From the NCBI GenBank assembly GCA_030430245.1, contig JAUIFY010000029.1, forward strand, positions 1 to 32,743: 32,743 bases of DNA. The letters are read 5' to 3'. Under the pieces are notes generated by a model, which was not told the DNA's origin, made no database searches, and worked only from the letters and a program-made list of their open reading frames with translations. Origin of the DNA: a bacterium (GTDB taxonomy: Bacteria; Desulfobacterota; Binatia; UBA12015). Shown here one piece after another: positions 7,912 to 16,146 of the stretch; positions within the stretch are counted from its first letter, which is position 1, and each line of letters opens with the position of its first letter. The translations under genes and the position numbers were made by a program.

Positions 7912-9903
7912 TCACCGCGTCACGATCGGAAAGGCTGCTTCGGGGGTCTCCATGAGCCGGAAGAACCCGAGAAGGCTCATCCGACTTCCCTCCACCTCCA
8001 GGTCGTCCGAGAACACGAGCTCTCGCAGCCCCGCCTGCCCCGTCGCCAGCCGGAGCCAGAGCTCACGCGTGATGCGCACCGTGACGTCCGCATCCTCGGC
8101 CGGAGGCGCCTCGCGGTAGTTCAGCACTCCGTTCTCCAGCTCCAGAACGAAGGACCGACCGAGATCGGTGAACACGAAGTTGAGTTTGCGGTCCTCCAGA
8201 GCCGCGACCGGACCGTCGATCCTGGCGGCCATCGAGTCGAAGAACCGGTGCACCGGCATCTCCCGGAGCAGGTTCGCCGCCGCGCGGAGATCGATCGCGC
8301 TGCCGGCCACGCCATGACGCAGCTCGTACGCCGCGGAGAGGTAGACGTCGCGCCACGGGCCGGATTCGGCCTGGTACCCGAGCTGGTCGTACGTGTTCGC
8401 GAGCAGCTGCCGTGCCGCTTCGTGCTCGGGATCGGCGAACATCACCTTGTCGAGCACGGTCGCGGCGAAGCGATAGTCCCCGGCGTCGTACGAGCCCTGG
8501 GCCTTCTGGACCACCGCGTCGGCGCCGCCCATGAACGCGACCAACTTCCGGGCCTCCTCGACGGGCGGAAGCGGGTTCAGGTTCGCCGGGTTGGCGTCGT
8601 ACCAACCGAAGTAGAACTGGTAGACCGCCTTGGCGTTGTGGCGCAGGGTTCCGTAGTACCCGCGATTCGGGAACGACTGAGCGAGAGAGTCCGGCAGCTC
8701 GATGCGCTCCGCGATCTCCCGCGGCCCCAGCCCCGTGTTCGCGAGCCGCAGCGTCTGGTCGTGAATGTATTTGTAGCCGTCGCGCTGCTTCTTCAGATAG
8801 TCGATCGAGGCCTCGTTCCCCCACGTGGGCCAGTGGTGGCTCGCGAACACGACCTCTGTTTCCGGGAATCGCTCGATCGCGTCGTGGATGTAGCCGGCCC
8901 ACAAGAGAGCGTCACGCACCTTCGCGCCGCGAAGCGTGTAGAGATTGTGCATGTTCCGCGACACGACCTCCGCCCCACAAAGCGCCTTCTTCTCCGGCAG
9001 GTAGAACATCAGCTCGGCCGGGGCCTCCGATTCGGGCGTGTGCTGGAACACGAAGTCGACTCCGTCGATCTCCATCTCCTGCGGGGTGCGATCGATCACG
9101 TCGGTGGGCGGAAGGATCCCGAACGACCCCCGTGCGGGCTCCTTTCCGAGACCGGAACCCACGTGCCCCCGCGACCCACGCTCCAGAGGGAAGCCGTACA
9201 TGTACGAAGCCCGCCGACCCATCGCGATCCCGGCGAGCACGTTCTCACTCGTGGCTTCGTCGGCGAAGCCCTCGGGTGCGATGATCCGAATCCGGCCCGA
9301 CGCGACGTCCTCCGGCGTCACGACCGCCGGCATTCCTCCGAAGTGATCGATGTGGCTGTGCGTGAGGATGACGGCCGAGATCGGTGCGTCGCCGAGGTGC
9401 TTCCGCGCGAGTGCGAGGGCGGCATCCGCGGTTTCGATGGTCGTGAGCGGATCGACGATGATCCAGCCCGTCTCACCGACGAGGATCGACATGTTCGACA
9501 GATCGTAGCCGCGCACCTGATAGACGCCGTCGGTGACCTCGTAGAGACCGTGCTCGTTGTTGAGCTGCGCCTGACGCCAGAGGCTCGGGTTCACGCTGGC
9601 CGGAGCTGCGCCCGCTTCGAAGGCGTACGACGACGTGTCCCAGACCGTCTTGCCGTTCGCGTCGCGAAGGACGACCTCCGTCTCTCGCCCCACGAGGCCC
9701 TTCCTTGCGTTCTCGAAGTCGGCCGGGTCGGCGAGGGCCAGGCGTTCGGCCACCTCGGCGTTGACGCGACGCGTATGCTCGGTGGGGGCCGAGTTCCCCT
9801 GCGAGCCCCCCGACGTCGGTCCAGCGTCGCCGCCCGGCCCCGAACACGCAGTGGCGAGTACGGCCGCGGCCAGCAAGACGGGCAGAGTCGTTCGTGGCTC
9901 CAT
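7912..9903 (-). CDS. alkylsulfatase-like metallo-beta-lactamase-fold lipoprotein
   Basis: 663 residues. It resembles the SdsA1/YjcS type III alkylsulfatases, which release sulfate from primary or secondary alkyl sulfates such as surfactants using a two-zinc site. Order of parts: lipoprotein signal with lipobox LATAC (C20); zinc motif THSHIDHFGG at 181-190 (H182, H184, D186, H187); the family block HTPESEAPAELMFYLPEKKALCGAE supplying the acidic zinc ligands; SRNMHNLYTLRG and FASHHWPTWG; an alpha-helical dimerisation region with NRGYYGTLRHNAKAVYQFYFGWYD; and a C-terminal SCP2-like domain (RKLNFVFTDLGRSFVLELENGVLNY). The lipobox places it in the periplasm or on the outer membrane. Substrate may be other alkyl esters; the family assignment is firmer than the substrate. 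Confidence 0.88.
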   Translation of the reverse strand: MEPRTTLPVLLAAAVLATACSGPGGDAGPTSGGSQGNSAPTEHTRRVNAEVAERLALADPADFENARKGLVGRETEVVLRDANGKTVWDTSSYAFEAGAAPASVNPSLWRQAQLNNEHGLYEVTDGVYQVRGYDLSNMSILVGETGWIIVDPLTTIETADAALALARKHLGDAPISAVILTHSHIDHFGGMPAVVTPEDVASGRIRIIAPEGFADEATSENVLAGIAMGRRASYMYGFPLERGSRGHVGSGLGKEPARGSFGILPPTDVIDRTPQEMEIDGVDFVFQHTPESEAPAELMFYLPEKKALCGAEVVSRNMHNLYTLRGAKVRDALLWAGYIHDAIERFPETEVVFASHHWPTWGNEASIDYLKKQRDGYKYIHDQTLRLANTGLGPREIAERIELPDSLAQSFPNRGYYGTLRHNAKAVYQFYFGWYDANPANLNPLPPVEEARKLVAFMGGADAVVQKAQGSYDAGDYRFAATVLDKVMFADPEHEAARQLLANTYDQLGYQAESGPWRDVYLSAAYELRHGVAGSAIDLRAAANLLREMPVHRFFDSMAARIDGPVAALEDRKLNFVFTDLGRSFVLELENGVLNYREAPPAEDADVTVRITRELWLRLATGQAGLRELVFSDDLEVEGSRMSLLGFFRLMETPEAAFPIVTR

Positions 9904-9945
9904 TCCGAACGGATACCCGTCCGCCCCGGGCGCGTAAACGGCCGT

Positions 9946-10860
9946 CTACCGGACGAGCTCGGGGTGGAACGTCTCCACCATCCGCCGGAAGCCGTCCTTC
10001 CACTGGACCCGTGTCGGACCGGCGATCTGCTCCATCTTCGTCGTATCGACCGTGACGCTGCCGATCGTGCGGTCCGTCTCGACGAACGAGGGTTCGAGTC
10101 CGGTCAGGTCCCCCATGAACCCGCACCACTCCTCGATGCCGACCGTGTCCCGTCCCGCCCAGTTGACGATGGTCGCGGGCACGGAGGCTGCATCGAGGAG
10201 CGCGGGGAGCTGCGCCACGATGTCGTCCTCGTGGATCGGGTTGTAGAGACAGGGACGCTCGGGGAACACCGGGATCGGCTGGCCGGCGATCATCATCTCG
10301 AGGTGGAAGACGGGCCATCCCCCGTTGTTTCCGTACGGCACGTTGAGACGAGCGATCGTCGTGGGCAACCCGAACTGCCGCGCCGCGAACCGGGCGACGG
10401 CCTCGGCCGAGATCTTCGCGATGCTGTACGTGGGCATCATGACCCGGTGGTTGTCTCCGAGCGGGTCACCTTCGCGGAGCGCGTGATGGCCCGCGTGCTC
10501 GTACACGCCGGTCGTCGAGCAGTGCAGGAACGCCTTCGCTCCTCGACAGCGAGCCATCAAGAGCCCGACCCCCTCGGCGTTGCCGCGGAGGTCGGCGTCG
10601 AAATCCGCGCGTGGGTCCTTCGCGACGGCGAAGTGCGCGACGTAGTCGACGTCCCCGGGCACCGCGTCGAGCTCGCCGGCGCCGAGATCGCCCTTCACGC
10701 AGCGGATACCGGCCGCCTCCAGCCGCTCACGGTCGGACGACCTCGCGAATCGCGCCAGGCCGAAGACCTCGTTCTCGCGGGCGAGCGCGCGCGCCACCGG
10801 AAAGCCGACCTGGCCGGTGGGCCCCGTCACGAGAATCCTCTTTCCGTGCAGCTCGACCAT
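9946..10860 (-). CDS. NAD(P)-dependent epimerase/dehydratase (extended SDR)
   Basis: 304 residues from the ATG at 10860, which has a good ribosome binding site (GGAGGAG, about 7 bases upstream); the open frame upstream of it is out of character. Rossmann signature GPTGQVG at 13-19, the DVDYVAHFAV strand, and STTGVY followed by the catalytic YSIAK (Y-x3-K). The C-terminal half contains ARLNVPYGNNGGWPVF and PIHEDDIVAQLPALL, typical of the UDP-sugar epimerase/dehydratase superfamily, which also includes steroid and aldehyde reductases. Cytoplasmic. The neighbours do not suggest a sugar pathway, so the substrate is open. The gene lies 42 bp after the alkylsulfatase start and has its own upstream inverted repeat. 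Confidence 0.85.
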   Translation of the reverse strand: MVELHGKRILVTGPTGQVGFPVARALARENEVFGLARFARSSDRERLEAAGIRCVKGDLGAGELDAVPGDVDYVAHFAVAKDPRADFDADLRGNAEGVGLLMARCRGAKAFLHCSTTGVYEHAGHHALREGDPLGDNHRVMMPTYSIAKISAEAVARFAARQFGLPTTIARLNVPYGNNGGWPVFHLEMMIAGQPIPVFPERPCLYNPIHEDDIVAQLPALLDAASVPATIVNWAGRDTVGIEEWCGFMGDLTGLEPSFVETDRTIGSVTVDTTKMEQIAGPTRVQWKDGFRRMVETFHPELVR

Positions 10861-10880
10861 GCGTGATCTCCTCCGGGACG

Positions 10881-10907
10881 TCGTTGCGACAGAGGGACTC
10901 GCAACGA
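10881..10907. promoter_or_regulatory. perfect 9-bp inverted repeat upstream of the SDR gene
   Basis: TCGTTGCGA (10881-10889) and TCGCAACGA (10899-10907) are perfect inverse copies separated by 9 bp, starting 20 bp upstream of the SDR start codon. The spacing and perfect symmetry fit a dimeric repressor operator, but an mRNA leader hairpin is also possible. Confidence 0.4.
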
Positions 10908-10959
10908 ACGTCCTCGAAAGCAACCCGAAACGGGTCGAAAGGAGACCGTCCCCCCGGGG

Positions 10960-10986
10960 CCGGGGTCGCGCGACGGGGGACCCCGG
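10960..10986 (-). terminator. GC-rich hairpin after the DUF1566 gene
   Basis: CCGGGGTC (10960-10967) pairs perfectly with GACCCCGG (10979-10986) over an 11-base loop. It sits in the 203-bp gap between the DUF1566 stop codon and the SDR start. There is no T-run on the minus strand, so intrinsic termination would be weak. Apart from this and the inverted repeat at 10881-10907, nothing else stands out in the gap. Confidence 0.3.
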
Positions 10987-11063
10987 GGAGCCCGCGCCAC
11001 GCCACGTCCGCCGACGCCGAAACCGCCGGCGCGCGCCCATCCTCCGACGCGCGACGGCGCAGG

Positions 11064-12302
11064 TCAGTTCTCGGCGATCTCGACCAGGAGGAGCGAGTCG
11101 TCCTGCTCGACGACGACCCTCTGCGCCGCACCACGCACGGCCCGCACGGCGTCGAACCATTGCTTCTTGCCGAAGTCCTCCTCGCCGTCGGCGAAATGGA
11201 TGTCCCAGGCGAAGCCGCCGTTCGTCGACTGCGTCGACGTCCAATGCCAGTACGGCGCCGTCGGGCCCGGAATCGTTGCGCACCCCGGACCGTCGCACGG
11301 CTCGGCGATCCCGCGCAGCTCCTCGACCGTCGGGATGCGCCAATCGCAGTAGCCGGCGAAGCAGCCCTCGGTCCGAGTGCCACTCGCGCTTCGGCCCGAG
11401 TTCAGCCGTGCGAGGAAGCGAGCGAACACGCTGCCGACGGGCAAGGACGGCGAGCCGTCTCCCGACCATTGGTAGAGGTTGTCGACGTGGTGCGGATCGT
11501 CGCACTGCTCCGGGCCGCCGACCGTGGGACAATCGACTCCATCGTCGGCGACGCCACTCTTGAGCTCCCACATGAGCCCCGTCGTGGTGTCGGTCGCCGT
11601 GCCGTCGCCGTGGTCGATCCAGCGAGGCATCGGCTCGCAGAAGCTCGACTGCCTGAATCCCTGCGAGGCCTTGTCCCAGGTGAACCGCACCTCGCCCTCG
11701 CAGACCTCGTGTTCGGAGCCATCGCCCCGGGTCGCGACGAGATTCCTGCAAGCGATCTCCGCGACCGGCTCGTCGCTCGCAGCCGGCACGTTCGACAGTC
11801 GGCACCGCGCCGCCGCCGCGTCGACCACACCATCGGCGGCGACGCCGTCGGGCGAAGCGAAGCCGACGCTCCGGGCGAACGGAAAGCTCGACAGGGCGTA
11901 GAGCTCGATCGTCTCGGTGAGGCGAAGCTCGGCTCCCGTGGTGTCGCGCAGGACGACCTCGACCTCGACCGGCCCGTCGGCATCGATGGCCTCACGCGAC
12001 CAGTTGAGGACCCCCGAGAAGCCGGTGCGGAGCGGAGCGCCGGGCTGCGCCTCGCGCACGTCGGCGCGATCGGAGCAGCACGGAACCTCCTGCACCTTCC
12101 GACCGTCGAGGTAGACCTCGAACGGCTGGACGAGCTCGGCGCCGGGGTTGGTGGTGTACGCCCACCCCTGGACGTTCGAGACCTGGGAGGCGAAACCCAC
12201 CGGCGCTTCGAGAACGCCGTGCAGGCCGGCCGACGCGGGTGTGACGGCGAACGCGATCTGGGCCGCGAGAAGCGGGAACAGCTTCGTGGAACGGGCGAAC
12301 AT
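11064..12302 (-). CDS. secreted DUF1566 (Lcl C-terminal-like) domain protein
   Basis: 412 residues with a signal peptide (MFARSTKLFPLLAAQIAFAVTPASA). Residues 26-135 form a beta-rich Ig-like module (QGWAYTTNPG, EVYLDGRKV, GFSGVLNW) with a CC pair. Residues about 215-400 are the DUF1566/Lcl type: DHGDGTATDTTTGLMWELK, then CDWRIPTVEELRGI, then YWHWTSTQ and WDIHFADGE, ending with VRAVRG. DUF1566 domains are common in exported proteins of environmental bacteria and have a lectin-like look; their ligand is generally unknown. Start set by GGAGG six bases before the ATG. The upstream region has an AT-rich candidate promoter and a strong leader hairpin. Confidence 0.85.
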   Translation of the reverse strand: MFARSTKLFPLLAAQIAFAVTPASAGLHGVLEAPVGFASQVSNVQGWAYTTNPGAELVQPFEVYLDGRKVQEVPCCSDRADVREAQPGAPLRTGFSGVLNWSREAIDADGPVEVEVVLRDTTGAELRLTETIELYALSSFPFARSVGFASPDGVAADGVVDAAAARCRLSNVPAASDEPVAEIACRNLVATRGDGSEHEVCEGEVRFTWDKASQGFRQSSFCEPMPRWIDHGDGTATDTTTGLMWELKSGVADDGVDCPTVGGPEQCDDPHHVDNLYQWSGDGSPSLPVGSVFARFLARLNSGRSASGTRTEGCFAGYCDWRIPTVEELRGIAEPCDGPGCATIPGPTAPYWHWTSTQSTNGGFAWDIHFADGEEDFGKKQWFDAVRAVRGAAQRVVVEQDDSLLLVEIAEN

Positions 12303-12325
12303 GGGAGACCTCCAAACGGGGTGAT

Positions 12326-12348
12326 GGGCCCGCCAGAACGGCGGGCCC
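12326..12348 (-). promoter_or_regulatory. perfect 9-bp hairpin in the DUF1566 leader
   Basis: GGGCCCGCC (12326-12334) and GGCGGGCCC (12340-12348) with a 5-base loop, 23 bp upstream of the start codon and just before the ribosome binding site. If transcribed it would be a very stable leader hairpin; there is no T-run after it, so it is more likely an mRNA-stability or translational element than a terminator. Confidence 0.4.
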
Positions 12349-12387
12349 GGTGGGAGTGGGCTCGTGCGAGCCGCGACCCCAGAATGG

Positions 12388-12447
12388 TTGCCTTGCGTAA
12401 AAACTTAGTCAACTAGATTTTATTGCCTTCATAAAAAATTTATTATA
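12388..12447 (-). promoter_or_regulatory. AT-rich promoter region of the DUF1566 gene with direct repeats
   Basis: A 60-bp tract of strongly AT-rich DNA in an otherwise GC-rich window. It holds two imperfect direct repeats 35 bp apart: TTGCCTT-gcg-TAAAAACTTA (12388-12407) and TTGCCTT-ca-TAAAAAATTTA (12423-12442). On the minus strand it carries a TATAAT hexamer (12446-12441) and a TTGACT hexamer (12413-12408), though no ideally spaced -35/-10 pair. Likely the DUF1566 promoter plus regulator sites. The rest of the 199-bp gap is covered by the two hairpin entries. Confidence 0.45.
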
Positions 12448-12462
12448 CCGCCACTATGGCGG
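12431..12462 (-). terminator. candidate intrinsic terminator of the PadR gene
   Basis: On the minus strand, CCGCCA-TAG-TGGCGG (12462-12448), a perfect 6-bp stem with a 3-base loop, is followed by TATAATAAATTTTTTAT, 39 bp after the PadR stop. It overlaps the AT-rich promoter tract and could instead be an operator. Confidence 0.4.
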
Positions 12463-12501
12463 ATGCGCTTCTCGGCCCGCGAAGTGCCCTCCCCAGGGGA
12501 C

Positions 12502-13104
12502 TCAAGAGGGCTCGGAGCCCGAGTCGATCTCGGCCAGGAGTCGGTCGAGAAACGCCGCGCGGTTGTAGCCGCCCTCGACGCCGTGCTCGGCCACCAGTCG
12601 GGTGAACCGCGGGAGCGAGTCTCCCTGGTCGCGAAGGAAGTCCTCACCCCGTTTGGCGTCCTCGAGCACCCGGGCGCGATGCCGGACGATCCACTCGCGG
12701 GCCCCCTCGAGCGCGCCGTCCCGCAAGAGGGCGATCTTGAGCATGTTCTCGTCGCGAACGGTGATCGGGCCGGCGCTCGCGTCCTCGGCGAGCCAGCGTT
12801 CGAGCTCTCCACGGCCGGCGGCCGTGATCTCATAGATCTTTCGGGCCCTTCCGTCGATCACCTCGGCTTCGTGGACCGAGACGAATCCATCCCGAGCGAG
12901 CTGCTTCAGAGCGGGGTAGATGTTGTTCGTCGGCATCGGGTACGCGAACTGGTAGCTTCGCGCGAGCTCTCGGAGCGCGTACCCGTGCATCGGGGCCCAA
13001 TCGAGTAGACCGAGCAACGTGTGGCGGATGGACAACGCCGAACGTTCGCCATTCGGCCCGGGAAGGTCAAGACACCTGCGGCGGCGGAACGCACTGGCCT
13101 TCAT
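12502..13104 (-). CDS. PadR-family transcriptional regulator
   Basis: 200 residues from the ATG at 13104. PadR proteins are dimeric winged-helix repressors responding to phenolics, drugs or envelope stress. The winged helix is clear: IRHTLLGLLDWAPMHGYALREL, then PMPTNNIYPALKQLARDGFVSV (recognition helix) and ARKIYEITAAGRGELERWL (wing). The C-terminal half is the helical dimerisation domain (PadR C, residues about 110-190). Most family members start directly at the SIRHTLLG segment, so the in-frame TTG at 13035, giving 177 residues, may be the true start; neither start has a clear ribosome binding site. Target unknown; the DUF1566 gene immediately downstream is one candidate. Confidence 0.85.
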   Translation of the reverse strand: MKASAFRRRRCLDLPGPNGERSALSIRHTLLGLLDWAPMHGYALRELARSYQFAYPMPTNNIYPALKQLARDGFVSVHEAEVIDGRARKIYEITAAGRGELERWLAEDASAGPITVRDENMLKIALLRDGALEGAREWIVRHRARVLEDAKRGEDFLRDQGDSLPRFTRLVAEHGVEGGYNRAAFLDRLLAEIDSGSEPS

Positions 13105-13206
13105 CGAGCATGGATGCGCGGCACTCTTTCGCCGCGCCGCGAGAAGGGCGAAGTCGATTGCCTCCGTGAGACACGCGCCTGTACAAGGGACCTACAAGGA
13201 GAGGTG

Positions 13207-15429
13207 GTGAGCTTCGCCCGGGTCCTCATCTCGATCTCGATCCTTCTGCTCGGGGTCGACCTCCGTCCTGCGCTGCCGGCGCCGGGCGACCTCGACGCGA
13301 CGTTCGGGACCGGCGGCGCGGTGTCGACGCCAACGTCGACCGCGATCTTCGGCTACGCCGTCGTCGCGACGCAACCGGACGGCAAGATCCTGGTCGCGGC
13401 AGATGGCGAGACGACCAACGCCGACCTGACGATCGTACGCTACGACACGAGCGGCGCCCTCGACCCGACCTGGGGAGACGCGGGTGTCGTCACCCTCGCG
13501 ACGGGCCAGGGCGACGAGTCCGCGGTGGCCGTCGTCGTCCAGCCAGATGGCAGGGTGCTGGCGGCCGCTCACGGCACGCAGATCCGGATCGTACGACTCG
13601 ATTCGAGCGGCGCCCTCGATCCAACGTGGGGCGGTACCGGCCTCGTCGCGACCGGTCTCTCCGGCGGCGGGTTCGAGGGGTACGGCGATCTTCTCCTTCA
13701 AGAGGACGGCTCGGTGCTCGTCGCGGGATCCTTCCAGGGCGACCTGGCGATGCTCCGGTACGACGGCACGGGTGTTCGCGACATGACGTTCGCCGGCATG
13801 GGCATCGCGCTGACCGACGTCGGCGAACCGGCCGTCTACGCGCGCCTCGCGCGTCAGGGCGACGGGAAGATCGTCGCCACCGGAACCGCGGGCGCGGAGA
13901 TCGTGACGACGCGCCACCACGCGAGCGGCGTCCGCGACGTCGCCTTCGGCGCGGGCGGAGTCGTCACGACCAGCGCGGGCACCTCGGCAGACGACGTCGG
14001 CCGCGACGTCCTCGTGCAGCCCGATGGGCGCATTCTCGTGCTCGGGCAGGACGGCGCGACGACCGCCCTCGCCCCGACCCTCTGGATCACGGTGCGACTC
14101 ACGAGCAGCGGCGACCTCGACCCGACCTGGGGCGGCACCGGAATCGTCGCGACCTCGGTGCCCGGGCCGCCGGCCACGAGCAACGCGCGGGCTCTCCTCC
14201 ATCAGAGCGACGGCCGGATCCTCGCCATCGGCGAATCCCTTCCCGACGCGGGAACGAGCTTCGACGTCGACTTCGCGACCGTGCGCTTCGCGAGCGATGG
14301 AAGCCTCGACACGACCTGGGGCGGTACGGGCATCGTCCTGACCGACTTCGGCTCGGACTTCGAGCTCGCCGGTGACGCGCTCCTGCAAAGCGACGCAAAG
14401 CTCGTCGTCGCCGGCGCCGATGCCGCGACCGCGTCGGTTCTCGTCGCCCGTTTCGAGGTCGGCGAATACTGTGGCGACGGCCTGGTCCAGGCTGGCGAGA
14501 GCTGCGACGACGGCAACGGGGTGGACGGTGACTGCTGCTCTTCGACGTGCGCCTTCGAGAGCGTCGGCACGACGTGCATCGACGAGGGCGACGCGTGCAG
14601 CTCGGACGCGTGCGACGGTGCGGGAACGTGCGTCCATACCCCTGTTCCGGAGGGTGAGAGCTGCGAAGACGGCAATCCGTGCACGGTCGGCGAGACGTGC
14701 GCAGCGGGCGCGTGTGGCGGCGGCATCTCGGGCGGGGTCGGCTGTGTGAACCCGTTCGTGTGCTACAAAACCCGCGGCTCGCGAGGCTTCCCCAAGTTCG
14801 CCGGGGCGACGCGGGTGAGCCTGGCGGACGATCTCGAGACCGGAGACTTCGACGTAAAGGCACAGTTCGAGCTCTGCGTGCCCGCGGCCGTGAACGACGT
14901 CGAGGTGCTCGACGCCGACATCCGACAGATCGCCTACAAGATCCGCCCCTCGAAGGGTGAGCCGAAGCACGAGAAGCAGACCGACATCCTCGTCCAGGAC
15001 GCGTTCGGCGTGCACAGCTTCGACACCAAGAAGGCCGAGATGGTGCTCGCGCCGGCCCACCTCGGCCTCGTGAGCTCACCGGTTGCGCCGGCTCCGACCG
15101 TCGCCGACCACTTCAAGTGCTACAAGGCGCGATACTCCAAGGGACGCGCGCGATTCCCTCGAAGCCGCGCCAAGGCGACGGAGGAATTCGAGGATCGGTT
15201 CTACGACATCTTCGAGCCCCGGCGCCTCTGCTTCCCGACCGCCGAGGGCGGCCAGGGGATCAACGATCCTTCGCGGCTGCTCACCTGCTACCGGCTGCGG
15301 CGCGCCGCGCTCCAGCCGACTCACGACAAGATCGTCGACCAGATCCGCACCGCCGACGGCTTCGGCGACCTACGGCTCGACACGAGCCGAGAGCGCGATC
15401 TCTGCATGCCGGCGACCCTCCTGCCGTGA
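13207..15429 (+). CDS. large secreted protein: delta-60 repeats, Myxococcus-type Cys repeat, C-terminal CYK modules
   Basis: 740 residues from the GTG at 13207, chosen because AAGGAG lies five bases upstream and a signal peptide follows at once (VSFARVLISISILLLG). Residues about 26-415 are delta-60 repeats (patterns QPDGKILVA and SGALDPTWG), which probably fold as a beta-propeller. Residues 421-515 are Cys-rich, starting CGDGLVQAGESCDDGN, the Myxococcus cysteine-rich repeat pattern. Residues 519-740 contain three segments that begin CYK or CYR (519, 638, 694) and carry LC[VFM]P motifs; they look like repeats of one domain common in uncultured deltaproteobacterial-type proteins. Extracellular or surface location is likely. 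Function unknown. The open frame upstream of 13207 overlaps the PadR gene and is not coding. Confidence 0.85.
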   Translation: MSFARVLISISILLLGVDLRPALPAPGDLDATFGTGGAVSTPTSTAIFGYAVVATQPDGKILVAADGETTNADLTIVRYDTSGALDPTWGDAGVVTLATGQGDESAVAVVVQPDGRVLAAAHGTQIRIVRLDSSGALDPTWGGTGLVATGLSGGGFEGYGDLLLQEDGSVLVAGSFQGDLAMLRYDGTGVRDMTFAGMGIALTDVGEPAVYARLARQGDGKIVATGTAGAEIVTTRHHASGVRDVAFGAGGVVTTSAGTSADDVGRDVLVQPDGRILVLGQDGATTALAPTLWITVRLTSSGDLDPTWGGTGIVATSVPGPPATSNARALLHQSDGRILAIGESLPDAGTSFDVDFATVRFASDGSLDTTWGGTGIVLTDFGSDFELAGDALLQSDAKLVVAGADAATASVLVARFEVGEYCGDGLVQAGESCDDGNGVDGDCCSSTCAFESVGTTCIDEGDACSSDACDGAGTCVHTPVPEGESCEDGNPCTVGETCAAGACGGGISGGVGCVNPFVCYKTRGSRGFPKFAGATRVSLADDLETGDFDVKAQFELCVPAAVNDVEVLDADIRQIAYKIRPSKGEPKHEKQTDILVQDAFGVHSFDTKKAEMVLAPAHLGLVSSPVAPAPTVADHFKCYKARYSKGRARFPRSRAKATEEFEDRFYDIFEPRRLCFPTAEGGQGINDPSRLLTCYRLRRAALQPTHDKIVDQIRTADGFGDLRLDTSRERDLCMPATLLP

Positions 15430-15485
15430 ACGGCCGGCCCGACCCGTTGATCCCGGGCGGGGCGTTCGGCACAATTCGCGGCCCC

Positions 15486-16139
15486 ATGTCGAGAACGCGC
15501 CGAATCGCCCTTTCGCTGCCCCTGGCCATCCTGCTCCCCTTCGGGGGATGCACGTCCGCGTATTACGGCATGATGGAGCAGATCGGCGTCGAAAAACGCC
15601 ACATCCTGCGTGACCGCGTCGAGGCCGGTCAGGAGGCCCAGGAAGAAGCGCAGCGGCAGTTCGAGACGACGTACGAGGCCTTCAAGACCGTGACGCGCTA
15701 CGACGGCGGCGACCTCGAGGACTTCTACGACAAGATGGAGGACGACTTCGAGGACTGCGAATCTCGCGCGCAGAACGTCCGCGACCGCATCGACTCGATC
15801 GAGCAGGTGTCGGGCGACCTGTTCAGCGAGTGGGCGTCGGAGATCGACCAGATCTCGAACGCGAAGCTGCGCCGACAGAGCCAGGCGACCCTCCGCGACA
15901 GCCAGCAGCGTTACGACCGGATGATCCGCGCCATGCAGAGAGCCGCGGCGAAGATGGACCCGGTGATCACCGCGTTCCGCGATCAGGTGCTCTTCCTGAA
16001 GCACAACCTGAACGCGCGCGCAGTGGCTTCGCTCGAGACCAGCGTCACCGAGATCCAGGAAGAGGTCGACGCACTGATCGATGACATGCAGTCGGCGATC
16101 GTCGAGGCGCAGCGGTTCCTGGAGACGATGCCGTCGTAA
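15486..16139 (+). CDS. DUF2959-type lipoprotein
   Basis: 217 residues. Lipobox FGGC (Cys 22) follows MSRTRRIALSLPLAILLP. The mature protein is almost entirely helical: YYGMMEQIGVEKRHILRDRVEAGQEAQ at the start, long charged helices, and a coiled-coil-like C-terminus (SLETSVTEIQEEVDALIDDMQSAI). This matches the DUF2959 family of periplasmic lipoproteins, whose role is unknown. Starts 56 bp after the large secreted protein and ends 7 bp before the convergent acyltransferase gene. Confidence 0.82.
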   Translation: MSRTRRIALSLPLAILLPFGGCTSAYYGMMEQIGVEKRHILRDRVEAGQEAQEEAQRQFETTYEAFKTVTRYDGGDLEDFYDKMEDDFEDCESRAQNVRDRIDSIEQVSGDLFSEWASEIDQISNAKLRRQSQATLRDSQQRYDRMIRAMQRAAAKMDPVITAFRDQVLFLKHNLNARAVASLETSVTEIQEEVDALIDDMQSAIVEAQRFLETMPS

Positions 16140-16146
16140 CGTCGGG

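Noticed and set aside
8248..10866. 872-codon open frame on the plus strand across the alkylsulfatase and SDR genes
   Set aside because: Antisense to two genes with clear catalytic motifs. The predicted sequence is Arg/His/Val/Asp-rich and shows no domain; long open frames on the opposite strand are expected at high GC.
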